This document shows positions 31,840 through 42,200 of a DNA stretch of 64,000 bases, piece after piece. Each line of letters starts with the position of its first letter. The first letter of the stretch is position 1. A model generated the notes under the pieces. The model searched no databases and was not told the DNA's origin. It was given only the letters and a program-made list of their open reading frames with translations. Origin of the DNA: Strobilurus pachycystidiatus (lineage: Eukaryota > Basidiomycota > Agaricomycetes > Agaricales > Physalacriaceae); contig JAHLMK010000015.1 in the NCBI GenBank assembly GCA_019915135.1, forward strand, positions 992,001 to 1,056,000, in the 5' to 3' direction. Both the position numbers and the translations under genes were made by a program.

Positions 31840-33394
31840 TCAAATTCGAGAATTCTTCCAGCCGGAGTTCTCTATGAAATCTTGCTCAGATAGATGCAAT
31901 ACCCTTGGATGCAAACAAACCTTCACGCCCATGACATGCCTCTCGTCCATCAAGACACCCTCAACCATGGGTTGCAGCTGTCTGCTCATCATGACGAACG
32001 GTAACCGGTCGCCGAGGGATTGGAAGAATGGACCGTCACTGTACCAACGCTCGCCCTCAACAACCTCCCCTCTCCCTGTATGTTTCGCCCTCGCCACGGC
32101 ATTTCGATTGAAATCAAATAGGTGCAGTTTGCGACCGCTCCTGAGCACATAGCGCTGGCCGGACGTGGTCGTAATCCAATCAACGTTTCGAGACGAAATC
32201 CAACGCGTGTTCTCAGGTCCCCACGCGTCCCACGCAATTCGAATAGGCTCTGCCACTGTTGACGGCTGCATGGCCATAAATTTCAAAAAGGTGCGTCTGT
32301 GAGCTAGAATCACAGAGCTTTCGTTCGATCTGAAATGCATGTGGAAGATGATGAGGGCGTCTTGGAAGGAGGGGTGGAAAGGGTGATTCGGGTCATTGGC
32401 GAATCCATTGGGATTTGGTGAGCCACGACATGCCAGATGAATTATATCCTCTCCCTCCTGGAGCTGCGGGAGCTCAAAGGAGAGCACAGGACGCCGCGAA
32501 CCGTCGTCGATGCACCATATATCTAGTGTCTTGGCCGTGATATTTGGGAGGACCATAAGACTAGGGGTCAGGATAGCGAGACCAGAAAAGCATTGCAGGG
32601 GTGTCTCGACGGTATTGCGTGCTTCGATGGCTTTGAGACACACTCCACGCTTCCAGTTGAAGACGTAGATCGTGTTCGGAGAAGTAGTCATTTGATTTAG
32701 AATGATCTCGCGCGTTATGAGGATGAGGTGGTCGCCTGTGATCTCCACAGCGACAGAAAGACGCCCTACAGTTCGCTTCTGGACGTGGAGGATGTGGTTG
32801 CTGGCCAGAGGGTGCTCCTTCTTGCTCGACAGACTGTACAGTCTGACCTTTAGCTCCGGAGCTGGGTCCCTAGAGTACTTGTCAATCCAAACGACGGGAC
32901 GCGATGAACAAACGCACGCACATGACTATCGCAGCGAATAGATCATGCTCATATAATGATATCCCAATATCCACGATTTTGCCTTCCACTTGCAGAGTAT
33001 CCCATGTGGCCGGTGCGGTGGGGTCGGTGGGTAGGCGAAGGAATGGGATCTGGCTTGCGCCAGACGCTCCGAGGAAGTATCTGCCCCCAGAAAGCTCGTA
33101 GATTCCGCTTTCAGGTGTCTCGACTTTTATCGCTCTTTCGAAAGACGGCGTCAGACTCTGCCAGGCCGCTTCCTGTCGCCGCAGCCTCAGCAGGCATTCC
33201 GCTGCGTCCAGCCTGCAGTTCGGGTTGTGTACCATCCCGTGCATTTCTAGCTCCATCTGGTATTGTAGTTCGATAGAGTCCTCGATGACATGGTGTATGT
33301 AGCGGCAAGTCGCCATGCATCTGTGCAGGTCGAAGAGGGATAGATCATGAAATATGGCGATTAGTAGTTCTGCTGGGAGATCCTGGAGGCACAT
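31840..33394 (-). CDS. F-box protein
   Basis: Two exons, 32922-33394 and 31840-32869, joined by a 52-nt phase-2 intron, give 500 aa. The start MCLQDLPAELLIAIFHDLSL with DLHRCMATCRYIHHVIEDS is a clear F-box. The rest alternates beta-rich blocks (GRYFLGASGASQIPFL, KVRLYSLSSKK, TIYVFNWKRGVCLKAIEA, TLDIWCIDDG) that recall the WD-like propeller tails of agaricomycete F-box proteins rather than LRRs. It is a different subgroup from the other three F-box genes here. Likely an SCF substrate adaptor. Confidence 0.7.
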
Positions 33395-33931
33395 TGTGTA
33401 TCTGCTATGATGAGTGGTGATGTAGTCACAGGTAGTAGGTAGGACTCACAGACAACGCGAAAATAGTAGCCTCAAGAATTCGAGGATGATGGAGGTCAAT
33501 GGACAAGGCTGGCTCCAATCGGAATGCCGGCCCGCACCGATCATCATGATGATCTGCCTCAACGTTACCTGAAGCTTGAAGACTATGTAGGAATGGTCCG
33601 TGCCGAGTATGAATAGAACAGAATAGTTGACATCAATCTGTCATCAGTCTTGATTGAATACAGCCGCCAAATTGAAAGAGTGTAGCGGCATCGCCGACGG
33701 CGTTCACAATAGTAACTACTCAAGTTGTGATAATAACACTGTGGGCGTTCACACAGTATGAGCTCTGTTCAGTACCCTTAAGGTTAGTGTGGGAGGTCAG
33801 TGCGCGTTGGGCTGTGGGGTGCGTTGCATCGTCTAATATGACTCCCGAACTGCCAGTAATCAAATTGCGCCACAATACATCATAAACCTTTCTATTCTAT
33901 GACGATCACAGTCAAACTTCATAGAATCACA
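33395..33931. other. Intergenic, nothing seen
   Basis: About 540 bp between the F-box gene start and the 3' end of the acetyltransferase gene. No frame with coding character and no structured RNA signal were seen. Confidence 0.5.
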
Positions 33932-35392
33932 TCATGAGCGGTAGTCTCCATTGATTCTGACATATTCCTGGGAGGGGTTAGCTTATGAGTGGACAGGTAG
34001 ATAGAATAACCCACATAGCTGAAGTCACAAGTCCAGTACTTAGCCTCTTCCTGACCCAGAGCGCCGAGGTCGACACAAACTTCAAAGTCCTCCAGACCAA
34101 GAATCTCACTGGCGCGGTCCTCGTCGACATTCTCGGGTTCGCCGTTGACCAAGACAGGCAGTGCAGCAGTCCCATCAGAGGGGATGAATGAAACGCTGAC
34201 GGTTGTGGGATCAACTTCGCGAGTGAGGGGAACGGAGCCTGTCGCCGCAAGGATGCGGCCCCAGCTATTGAAATGTGAAGCCACAGTTAGATATGTTTTG
34301 TGGACTGTGAAGGAAGACCGACTTTGCATCCTCTCCGTATAAGGCCGTCTTGACCAAAGCGGAGGTCGAGATCCTCGACGCAATCTTGTGCGCATCCGCA
34401 TATGTTGCCGCATTCTTGACGGTCACCGTCACAAACTTGGTGGCACCTTCGCCATCTCGGACGACAAGTTTGGCCAAGTCAATGGCGAAAGAAGTCAATT
34501 CCTCTTTGAATTGTGTAAAGGCTTCGGGATTTGTGTGCTCGTCAATTTCCGCTGTGGCTCCTTCGGCAGCGCCATTGGCCAGGACAAGAATGGTATCGTT
34601 GGTTGACATATCTCCGTCTACGCTGATTGAGTTGAAACTGCGGTCAACAGCGTAGGTCAACGCGTTCTGTAGACTCCGGGGAGAAACGGGCGCGTCGGTC
34701 ATGATGCATCCTAGAAGCGTCGCATGAAGCTGGGTTCTGGGCGGGCCCATATCTGGGTGGATCATCCCCGCGCCTTTGTCCATTCCGGCCATCCGGTATT
34801 CGACACCATCTATGCTGAAGACGCGCGAACGCAGCTTCGGAAACGTATCGGTCGTCATGAACGCTCGAGCCGCGCGCTCCCACGCGTCAAAGTCATTCCC
34901 TAGCGAATCTACGGACTGAGATTGTATGGCTGAGAGGATCTTCGAGATGGGGAGGTTTTGGCCGATGACGCCAGTGGACATGACGAGGGTTTCGGACTGG
35001 GATGAGGGAATGAGGGCGTCGGTGGCTTTGACCATCGCCCAGGCGTCGTCCATCCCTTGTTTGCCAGTGACAGCATTGGCGCAGCCGCTGTTGACGACCA
35101 CTGCTCGGGCGCGACCGCCGTTTTGGGCAAGGATTTGTTCCGAGACGACGACGGGGGCAGCTTTGAAGGCATTTCTGGTGAAGCAGGCAGCTGCCGACGT
35201 TGGTTTGGACGACGTCGAAAGGATTATGCCCAGATCGGGGACGCCTGAAATTTTCTTGATCCCTGCGTGAAGGCCAGTCAGGATGTATCCTTTGGGAAAC
35301 GTTTCGGATAGGATGGGGACATGGTGGTGGGCTTTGGAGGGCGTCGGCTTGACGGATATCGTCGACAAGAGTCGCTTCGCTACCTTCGACAT
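33932..35392 (-). CDS. Mitochondrial glutamate/ornithine N-acetyltransferase (ArgJ)
   Basis: Three exons: 34323-35392, 34015-34264, 33932-33967; introns of 58 and 47 nt give 451 aa. The last exon encodes [11 protein letters not shown], the usual ArgJ C-terminus. Key motifs: [29 protein letters not shown] and [12 protein letters not shown], where Thr225 is the expected autocleavage nucleophile that splits the precursor into alpha and beta chains. The N-terminal 25 residues are basic and Ser/Thr-rich, as for a mitochondrial targeting peptide. The enzyme transfers the acetyl group from N-acetylornithine to glutamate, the recycling step of arginine synthesis. Orthologue of yeast Arg7/Ecm42. Confidence 0.95.
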
Positions 35393-36103
35393 GAGCGAGT
35401 CAGTTTAACCTGTGTGGTCCTCATCGTGCGAGATTTACGCGACAAATTGAATTTGCTGCCTTATTGCTATTGGCGGCTACATGAAGGCTATCAACAAAAA
35501 GATACACGACAAAGACAAGACTACTTCAAGCGAGTCGCATGTGCATTCCATGGAGGTCATGATACTGCGAAGGATTGATGCAAGTACGGCGCTTCCGGAA
35601 TAGCGGCAGCACTCGAGGTGCGCCACAGACATTACTCTCCCATCGCTCCGTTACTTGGACCAAGAAAAAAGTTGGGCAAGTGCAACACGATTGCTGCATC
35701 GATGGTAATTGGAAAAGCGCCCGCCTGGCATAAATTATAAATGGCCCAATATTTGGTTGTAATTGTCAAAGACGTCAAAGGCCTCCTGTCTCTTCACTTC
35801 GTTCAAGTTGCAGTCTGCTTTCACCGTCATTCTGATTTCTAAACCGCCTATGTTGGTGGGCTGGCAACTTCGCCTGTGCAATCTCTTTGACCTGTCTTTG
35901 ATCTTCTCTGTGGTTCACGGAAAGTCGACATGATGGCGCGTCCCGGAGGTCCATGGCGCGTTGCTTGATGTTGGCTTGATGAAGACTCTTTCCGTCGATG
36001 CCTTCACGACCATCACTTGTTTTGAAAGTCCGAGGCAAACCTGCGACCCCGACACGACTAAGACTAGGTCTGCAACCAACGTCGACTCTTCCTGGATTTG
36101 CCG
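35393..36103. other. Intergenic, nothing seen
   Basis: This is the 5' flank shared by the divergent ArgJ gene (start 35392) and the three-repeat secreted gene (start 36104). Minus-strand frames reaching into 35775-36191 are antisense and lack exon partners. Confidence 0.5.
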
Positions 36104-36968
36104 ATGCAGTTCTTCTTGACCCTTCTTGGCGTGGCGGCTGCTGCCTTGGAGTGTCCTGCGGTCGATAATACCGGGTCTGCTCTAAGCGCATCCCGGACGA
36201 CCCCCGACGGGTTCGTCAGCTGCACCTACCCGACAGCCCGTTTCTGCACTTACTTCACGGTATCCATGATCAGAGAAACTCTAGAACATGAGCTCTTACT
36301 TACAGCCTCTCCAGAACGGCGACTTCAGCTCTGGCTCGAGTGATTGCCCTCATGCACTTGCAGGCGCTGTGCTCTCCCGTGTCGATACCGTGTCCGCCAG
36401 CTGTCCTGCAGTTGACGACGCCGGGACCGCCCTCACGTTCTCCAGCTTGATTGACGGTGGATCTCTGGCATGCAGTTATCCGGCCGCCGGCGAATGTGTT
36501 TACTCTGGCTTCGGCAGTGCATTCTTCTCTGGCTCCATCTCCTGCCCCAACTCTCGTCGCCACAATCGTCCCGATGCTGAACCAGCCCGCTATGACGGTG
36601 AATCGCAAAACGAAGTCCTTGAGCTGAAGCTCCTGGCCCAGGAGACGGAACGTATGAATGACGATGATCTTGATGTAAACACCTACACATCCTCCGACGC
36701 CTGTCCTGCCACCGACAATGCTGGTGGCGCATTGCTTGAGGAGGATAACCTGGACATCTTCGTTTGGTGCACATACGAAGTTGCTAGGCTCTGCACTTAC
36801 TACCGCGCAAGTGTCCTCCCAATGATTGTGGTATCAAAACCTTACTTACTTGCTGTGCAGAACGGCGACTTCGATTCGGGATCGAGCGACTGCCCTTCTT
36901 CAATCTCTCCTGTTCCCCGCATTCGTCGCGCGGTCTCTGCCAAGTTTGGGCGCAACTTTCGCGACTAA
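36104..36968 (+). CDS. Secreted cysteine-patterned protein with three repeats
   Basis: Exons 36104-36259, 36315-36806 and 36861-36968 give 251 aa. After a signal peptide (MQFFLTLLGVAAA) come three copies of the pattern CPxxDxxGxAL...CxYxxAxxCxY...SGSxxCP: CPAVDNTGSALSAS...NGDFSSGSSDCP; CPAVDDAGTALTFS...SGSISCP; CPATDNAGGALLEE...NGDFDSGSSDCP. Intron 1 sits between CTYFT and NGDF, exactly where the single-repeat gene has its intron. The third repeat has a 54-nt segment at the same point starting GCAAGT and ending TGTGCAG, so a GC-AG intron; it is also in frame. Between repeats 2 and 3 is a charged spacer (LELKLLAQETERMNDDD). Function unknown; probably extracellular. Confidence 0.6.
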
Positions 36969-37605
36969 GCGGACTCTGATGAAGGACAATGCTTCACTTA
37001 TGGAAGTCAAGTAATAGTTTTTTTCGAGGCGTCACGAACACGAATTTGGCGAGTAATATTATTTTGGCTATTCATGTGTAGGGGTTGTGATACGTACCCG
37101 ACGATGCTATCAAAGCCGCAGACGACACTGACAGTGATCCCAATGGAGGTTACAGCAGTTGCTGAGCGCTGATCGCCACGCCAAGGGAGTGCTGGAGATA
37201 AGCGAACGGATCCAGGACCACAGAAGAAATATCATTAGAATCAGTATTGCCACCCCCGACCTATGTGTATCTAGTCGTCGTAAGTCTTGGACACATACAA
37301 AGGCCATGATGTCCATCGCGTTCGAAGGCGTGGTGACTGCAATTTAAACCGCGTGTATCATTGACGAAGCTGACCGCACTACTTGCGCGTACTATCTAAG
37401 CTTAACTAGACTCGTACACTCCACAGTGGTTGGTGCTATAGTAGTACTTAGATGCACTTCTCAAGTTCGAATTTTGGTATCTATGACGAGGGGACGACGT
37501 GACGTCGACGTCATCGATGGTGCTGTCAATTTGAAGTTAACGTCGACGAAAGGCCTCTTTCTTTCTTACCACATCGTTCGGCGCCTCAGATTCCTACCAG
37601 AAAGA
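36969..37605. other. Intergenic, nothing seen
   Basis: AT-rich 3' flank followed by the promoter side of the membrane-protein gene. Small frames on both strands have no recognisable content. Confidence 0.5.
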
Positions 37606-38927
37606 ATGGACGGTCTGCCTATAGACATGTCGCATCCCGCGGTGAAGGAGTACCTGGCTCTCATAAGGTGCGTGGGCTTACCTCCATACGCCCGTGTGAG
37701 CATGCATGTGCTCATGATTTTCGGACTTTTAGGCTGCAGGTACTCACTCCGCTGTCGTTATTAATCAACATTGCCACCGTGGCTGTTTGCCAAGTAGTCG
37801 TGACACCTTCAATCAGTCAATTGCCTCTTTCTTGCTATTCTGAACATCTGATTGTTAACCCAAATGACTTTTCAGGCAGTATAGAAAAATTGTATCCCAC
37901 CACTATTTCGCCGAAACCAGCTGTGGTGGCCGCATATGTTATAGCGATATACGCATTCCAACTCGGCTACTGTGTTCTTCTGGTTATCGCACGCAAGCCA
38001 GAGACGAAGAAAACACTCATCAAAGGACCCGGATTCTCGCTCGTTCTGGCGAACTGGGTTATGGCCTTTTGGGCCATTGCATGGGTGAGTAAATCCTCTG
38101 AACATTTTATGTGCTATTAAACGATGTCTCTAGATTATGCGATGGTTCCTTGCTGCAACAATCCTACAAGGCCTCTTGTTACTACTTCTCCTGTACTCAA
38201 ATCTCGTCTTGTTGATCTATCATGCACCTACCTCCGAGCGGCCTCTTGATACGATGCTCATCCATGCCCCAATGCGGTTCTTCTTGGTCCTTCAGATCGC
38301 GTTGATGTTTCCGCTTTCACTGTTGTACGTCTTCTTCAAACAGCCTTCTTGATTCCTGTTGTTCCGCCCTATCTCAAGACAGTGTCGTTTCAAGATATCT
38401 AATACTGATCCTCTGATTACAGTGTTACCCTTGGACTAACACAGACACTACACGAAGGCATACCTGGACCTCCAATTGAATCTGACGCGTATCAGTGGGC
38501 TGGATTTGGAGTCGTGTTTGGCACAAATCTGCTTGGCCTGCTTGTCATTTTATTGCGGCGGGATATCGTCTGGTGTGTGGCGGCGACCTGGATCTGTATC
38601 AGCATATGGACGATGCGACCTAAGCCTGCTCCGGTATATGTGAGTGTTTTGTCGGGCGTTTATACGTCTCCCGACGCATCGTGATCGTTCTCATCTCCTC
38701 TCCAGATCACCGTGATAGTATTCACGGCGCTTCATCCAGTAGCGCTTATTGGCTCCGCGCTGTATGTTCAGTTCTTCCAGGAACGCGGTGTGGCACTGCC
38801 TGGGGATGAGGAGCAACCGCACATCCACACCGGCCATGGACAGAGACAGAATGGAGACGAGAGGAATGACATTCAGGGCGAGACTAGACCTCCTCGAGAG
38901 GTTAACGAGCAGGCCGTTTGGGGATAA
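37606..38927 (+). CDS. Multi-pass membrane protein of unknown function
   Basis: Five exons: 37606-37667, 37733-38084, 38134-38324, 38423-38639, 38706-38927; introns of 65, 49, 98 and 66 nt give 347 aa. About eight hydrophobic helices are visible (LLINIATVAVCQVVV, AAYVIAIYAFQLGYCVLLVI, VLANWVMAFWAIAW, LQGLLLLLLLYSNLVLLI, FFLVLQIALMFPLSLL, WAGFGVVFGTNLLGLLVIL, WCVAATWICISIW, ITVIVFTALHPVALIGSAL). The C-terminal 55 residues are hydrophilic. The plan resembles fungal seven-to-eight-helix proteins of unknown function (possibly the DUF1774 group), but I cannot confirm this from sequence alone. No catalytic motif seen. Confidence 0.55.
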
Positions 38928-40301
38928 ATTGACGAGGACAGTGCATGTTTTTGACTTTGGTTTCTTTACAGTATGTATCACAAATATGACAGTCACGGCA
39001 GGATCTCTGTAGCGAAACTAGGGCGACATTGTCTTCGGCGGTGGCAGTCGTATGGCGGCTGGGACGATCGGATCCTGAGCAAACATCGGGATCGACGCCG
39101 GCCGTCTGCTAGCACGGCAGGATCTTCCTAGTGAGACTTGGACGCCATTTCTTTGGTGGTCGTGACCAGTAGTGGTAGAGGCCGTTGCTTTCCAAGCGTT
39201 GACATATCTCCAGGGTAAGTCTGTGACATGACTGGGCAAGATTCTCTGTCATGGTGGCGGCTGCCAGTTGGAAAATCACCATCGACTCCGAGGCAAGGTA
39301 TGCGGGGCGAATATCAGATTCATCCGAGGTGATGATGCCAGAGAAAAATGGCCATTCAATCGTCTTTCAGCTCTTCGCTGACTTTCACTTTCGTTTACGA
39401 CCAACGACAATCTAAGCGTCCATACGTAGGAGTGACAAGGCTGCGACTCCTCTGTTATTCTTTGGCGACTCCTACATCACTCTTCGTTGTGGACCTTCCC
39501 CACAATCATTACGAACTTGTCGTATCTAGCTTTTCTCCGCCTACCGTGACGGTGGTCCGGCGAAGCAAGTTACGGTACCCGAAACCCTCGAGTCCGGTGG
39601 AGGTTTTCACATCATGAGAGTAGTAAGTCCATAACCGTAACGACTCACTCCTTTTGTGTACTCTACTGAGCTGACTGATGGATACAATAGATATCTGAAC
39701 CTCCCGCCCTCTTCAGCCACCTTACAGACACAAAGAGCTGCTTGCCAGACACTCGGATCTCATATGTCTTGCTTTGAACAGTGACGAGGGTAATGGATGG
39801 CTCGCCAAGTCGACCGTGAATGGCTTGTTCTGCTCCACGCGAAGAAAGCCGAACCTCCCGCGCTTTTCAGACACCCCCTCATCAAGCGATGCTGGCTAGG
39901 CAGGCGGATCACAACTGCCTCAACATGTCTATTGTATCCAGACTTGTCACTCGGAGGCGAGATTAAAGGTCACCTCGAGACGCTTGCCTTGATGAGCGTA
40001 GTATGTATTGGAAAGCTGCCGGTTGCATTGATAGCGGAAGGTCTGCTGTCTTCGTTCCGCGAAGTCAGCTGCCAGGTATTCTCTCTTCTTTCACTTCATC
40101 GTCGGCGCACAAGCTTCAGGTACTTCCGCCACAGAGTGAATGGGGCCTATGCGTCGAGACACGGAGGCAGACGTGATCTCATTGTCTTAATTTGCGCCCG
40201 CGCTTTATGTATCGATGTCGGCTATTATGTTTCTGTGTCCGCGTACAGTATAAGTATGCCTTTTCGTGTCTTAGGGCACACTCTCATCGAAGACTAGCAC
40301 C
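38928..40301. other. Intergenic, 1.4 kb, no supported gene
   Basis: Two plus-strand frames (39348-39617, 39797-40297) have no recognisable domain and no splice partners; the second abuts the aquaporin start and is probably its upstream region. Two diverged copies of a CACGGCAGGATCT segment (near 38995 and 39114) hint at a small old duplication. Confidence 0.4.
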
Positions 40302-41783
40302 ATGTCGACGAGCACCCATTCTCCTCCGTTGTCTCCTTCCTACACAAAGACCGGCCACGAGCTCCCTGTGATGTTGCAGGAGCAACCGATGCCTCCTGGT
40401 TCTCCCTCGCCATTGACTCGGCTAGGCCATATGCGGTGAGTGCTCAGGCATTTCTTCACCAAGTTTATGACTAGTTCATGCGACTCAAGTGTACATAGAG
40501 CATCCTTCCGCGAGCCTGCTGCAGAGTTCCTCGGTGTTGCAATTTTCGTCATGTTCGGATGCGCCGGTGGCTGTCAGGCAGTTTTGTCTGCCGATCCAGC
40601 TGTCACGTCTCCTGCGAAAGGAGTGAGTCCCCACGACCTTTGTCCACATAGCATACAATGCTTATTCACTTTCGTTACAGGACTGGTTTTCTGTTGCGCT
40701 CGGCTGGGGATTTGGTGAGCGTCTGAGTAAGATCTTCGCCCGACATATTGTCTGACACTCGTAGGATTGGCTCTGGGTGCATGGATCGCCGGCGGAATTT
40801 CCGGCGGGCATCTGAATCCTGCTGTAGGCCCACTTTATCATGTTTTTGAGACTGACGACTGGGCTAACATGGCGTGCGTAGGTTACACTCGCACTCGCGA
40901 CGTGGCGCGGATTCCCATGGAGAAAGGTCCCAGGCATGTGCTCCATTGTGGCGAGCTATCAATCATCTGCTAAGCGACGTATTCAGCATATGTATTCGCG
41001 CAACTGATGGGAGGCATCTTTGGGTCCGCATTGGTTTATGCGACCTACTACAATGCGATCAATATCTTTGAGGGTGGCAGAGGTGTGCGAACTCTCAAGA
41101 CTGCTGGCCTTTTTGGAACATATGCTGTTGGTACACGTCTCATCACTTATGTTCTCCGTTGATTGAAGGCCGCTGTCTTCAGATTGATTATCTCACGAAT
41201 GCAGGCGCCTTCTTCTCCGAGTTTCTGGGCACCTCGTTGCTGATGCTGATGATCCTGGCTGCGACTGACAAGAGGAATGGTCCGCCCCGGCTGGACTCTT
41301 GCCCCTTGTGCTCTTCCTGACCCTCTTTGGCCTCGGCGTCTGTTTCGGCATGCAAACAGGTGGAAAAAATACTCTCAATTCCTATATCAATGCTGAAACC
41401 TATACTGACAAGGATTTGCTGTCAATCCTGCGCGTGATTTGGGTCCCCGTATACTTACTTCAATCGCAGGTTGGGGTGGACAGGTTTATTCTTTCCGACA
41501 GTATGCCTGCAGGTCTATTGTTACTTGCGCCACAGCTCATATCAGCTCTTCGCAGCCAATATTGGCTATGGTGCCCAGTCATTGCACCGTTCCTCGGAGC
41601 GCAGGTCGCCGTGATTCTGTATGACGGACTCTTCTACACCACCAATGATAGTTTCTTGGTCCGCCTGATGTCTCTGTGAGTTCATTCTTTTCCATCACTT
41701 GAACGCAGGACTAGCTAACAGCGAATAAATTCAACACTAGCAGGTTGAAAGACCCAAGTGACGCCGCTTCTGATGCAGTCTAA
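40302..41783 (+). pseudogene. Aquaglyceroporin copy 1, broken by 1-nt deletion
   Basis: Ten exons align one for one with the intact paralogue at 55518-56769: 40302-40435, 40490-40622, 40681-40714, 40765-40823, 40882-40933, 40987-41126, 41183-41359, 41413-41500, 41556-41675, 41744-41783. Features: NPA motif in GGHLNPAV, second motif [11 protein letters not shown] (the Asp marks glycerol-conducting types), and six membrane helices. Exon 7 is 177 nt here but 178 nt in the paralogue; the missing base falls at about 41285-41292 (CCCCGGCT against CTCGCATCT), right after DKRNGP, and shifts the frame into an early TGA. All other exon lengths and phases agree. Intron 5 uses a GC donor (40934). The base could be a sequencing or assembly error at the C run; otherwise this is a recent pseudogene. 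Confidence 0.75.
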
Positions 41784-42200
41784 CAACCTCTATAACGCAC
41801 TTGATGAAGTTTGACGAAGGATGAATACGTACGATTTTTTATATGCTTTGATTGTTTTGCTTCCATGTCTGTCTGTAGAAATGATACGAATGTCTGCGTG
41901 CACCCTTCATATCGCAATCAGGTGCTTGCTTGTGGAGCCGTTTCATTGATTGCGTGGCACATCTATCTCAGACAACTAGGAGTGTCAGAACAGATGATAT
42001 GTTACTTACCACTCTGTATATCTTCCAATCACCCTCGACTTTCCAGACCTGGACGTGACCGAAGCGTGTATAGTTTATTTTACAGGCGTAGAGGCAGCAA
42101 GTATACAAGGAATGTTGGTGGTGCATGTGTGTACGGGGTACAAATGTGAATAATGATAAGATATCCGTGGGGGTATCGGTAGCAGACTTGATGAGTGGTA
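41784..42200. other. Intergenic, nothing seen
   Basis: Space between two converging genes, with no coding signal. Confidence 0.5.

Noticed and set aside
39797..40297. 166-aa plus-strand frame upstream of aquaglyceroporin copy 1
   Set aside because: No motif and no homologous text upstream of the other copy; it ends right at the gene start and is probably chance.
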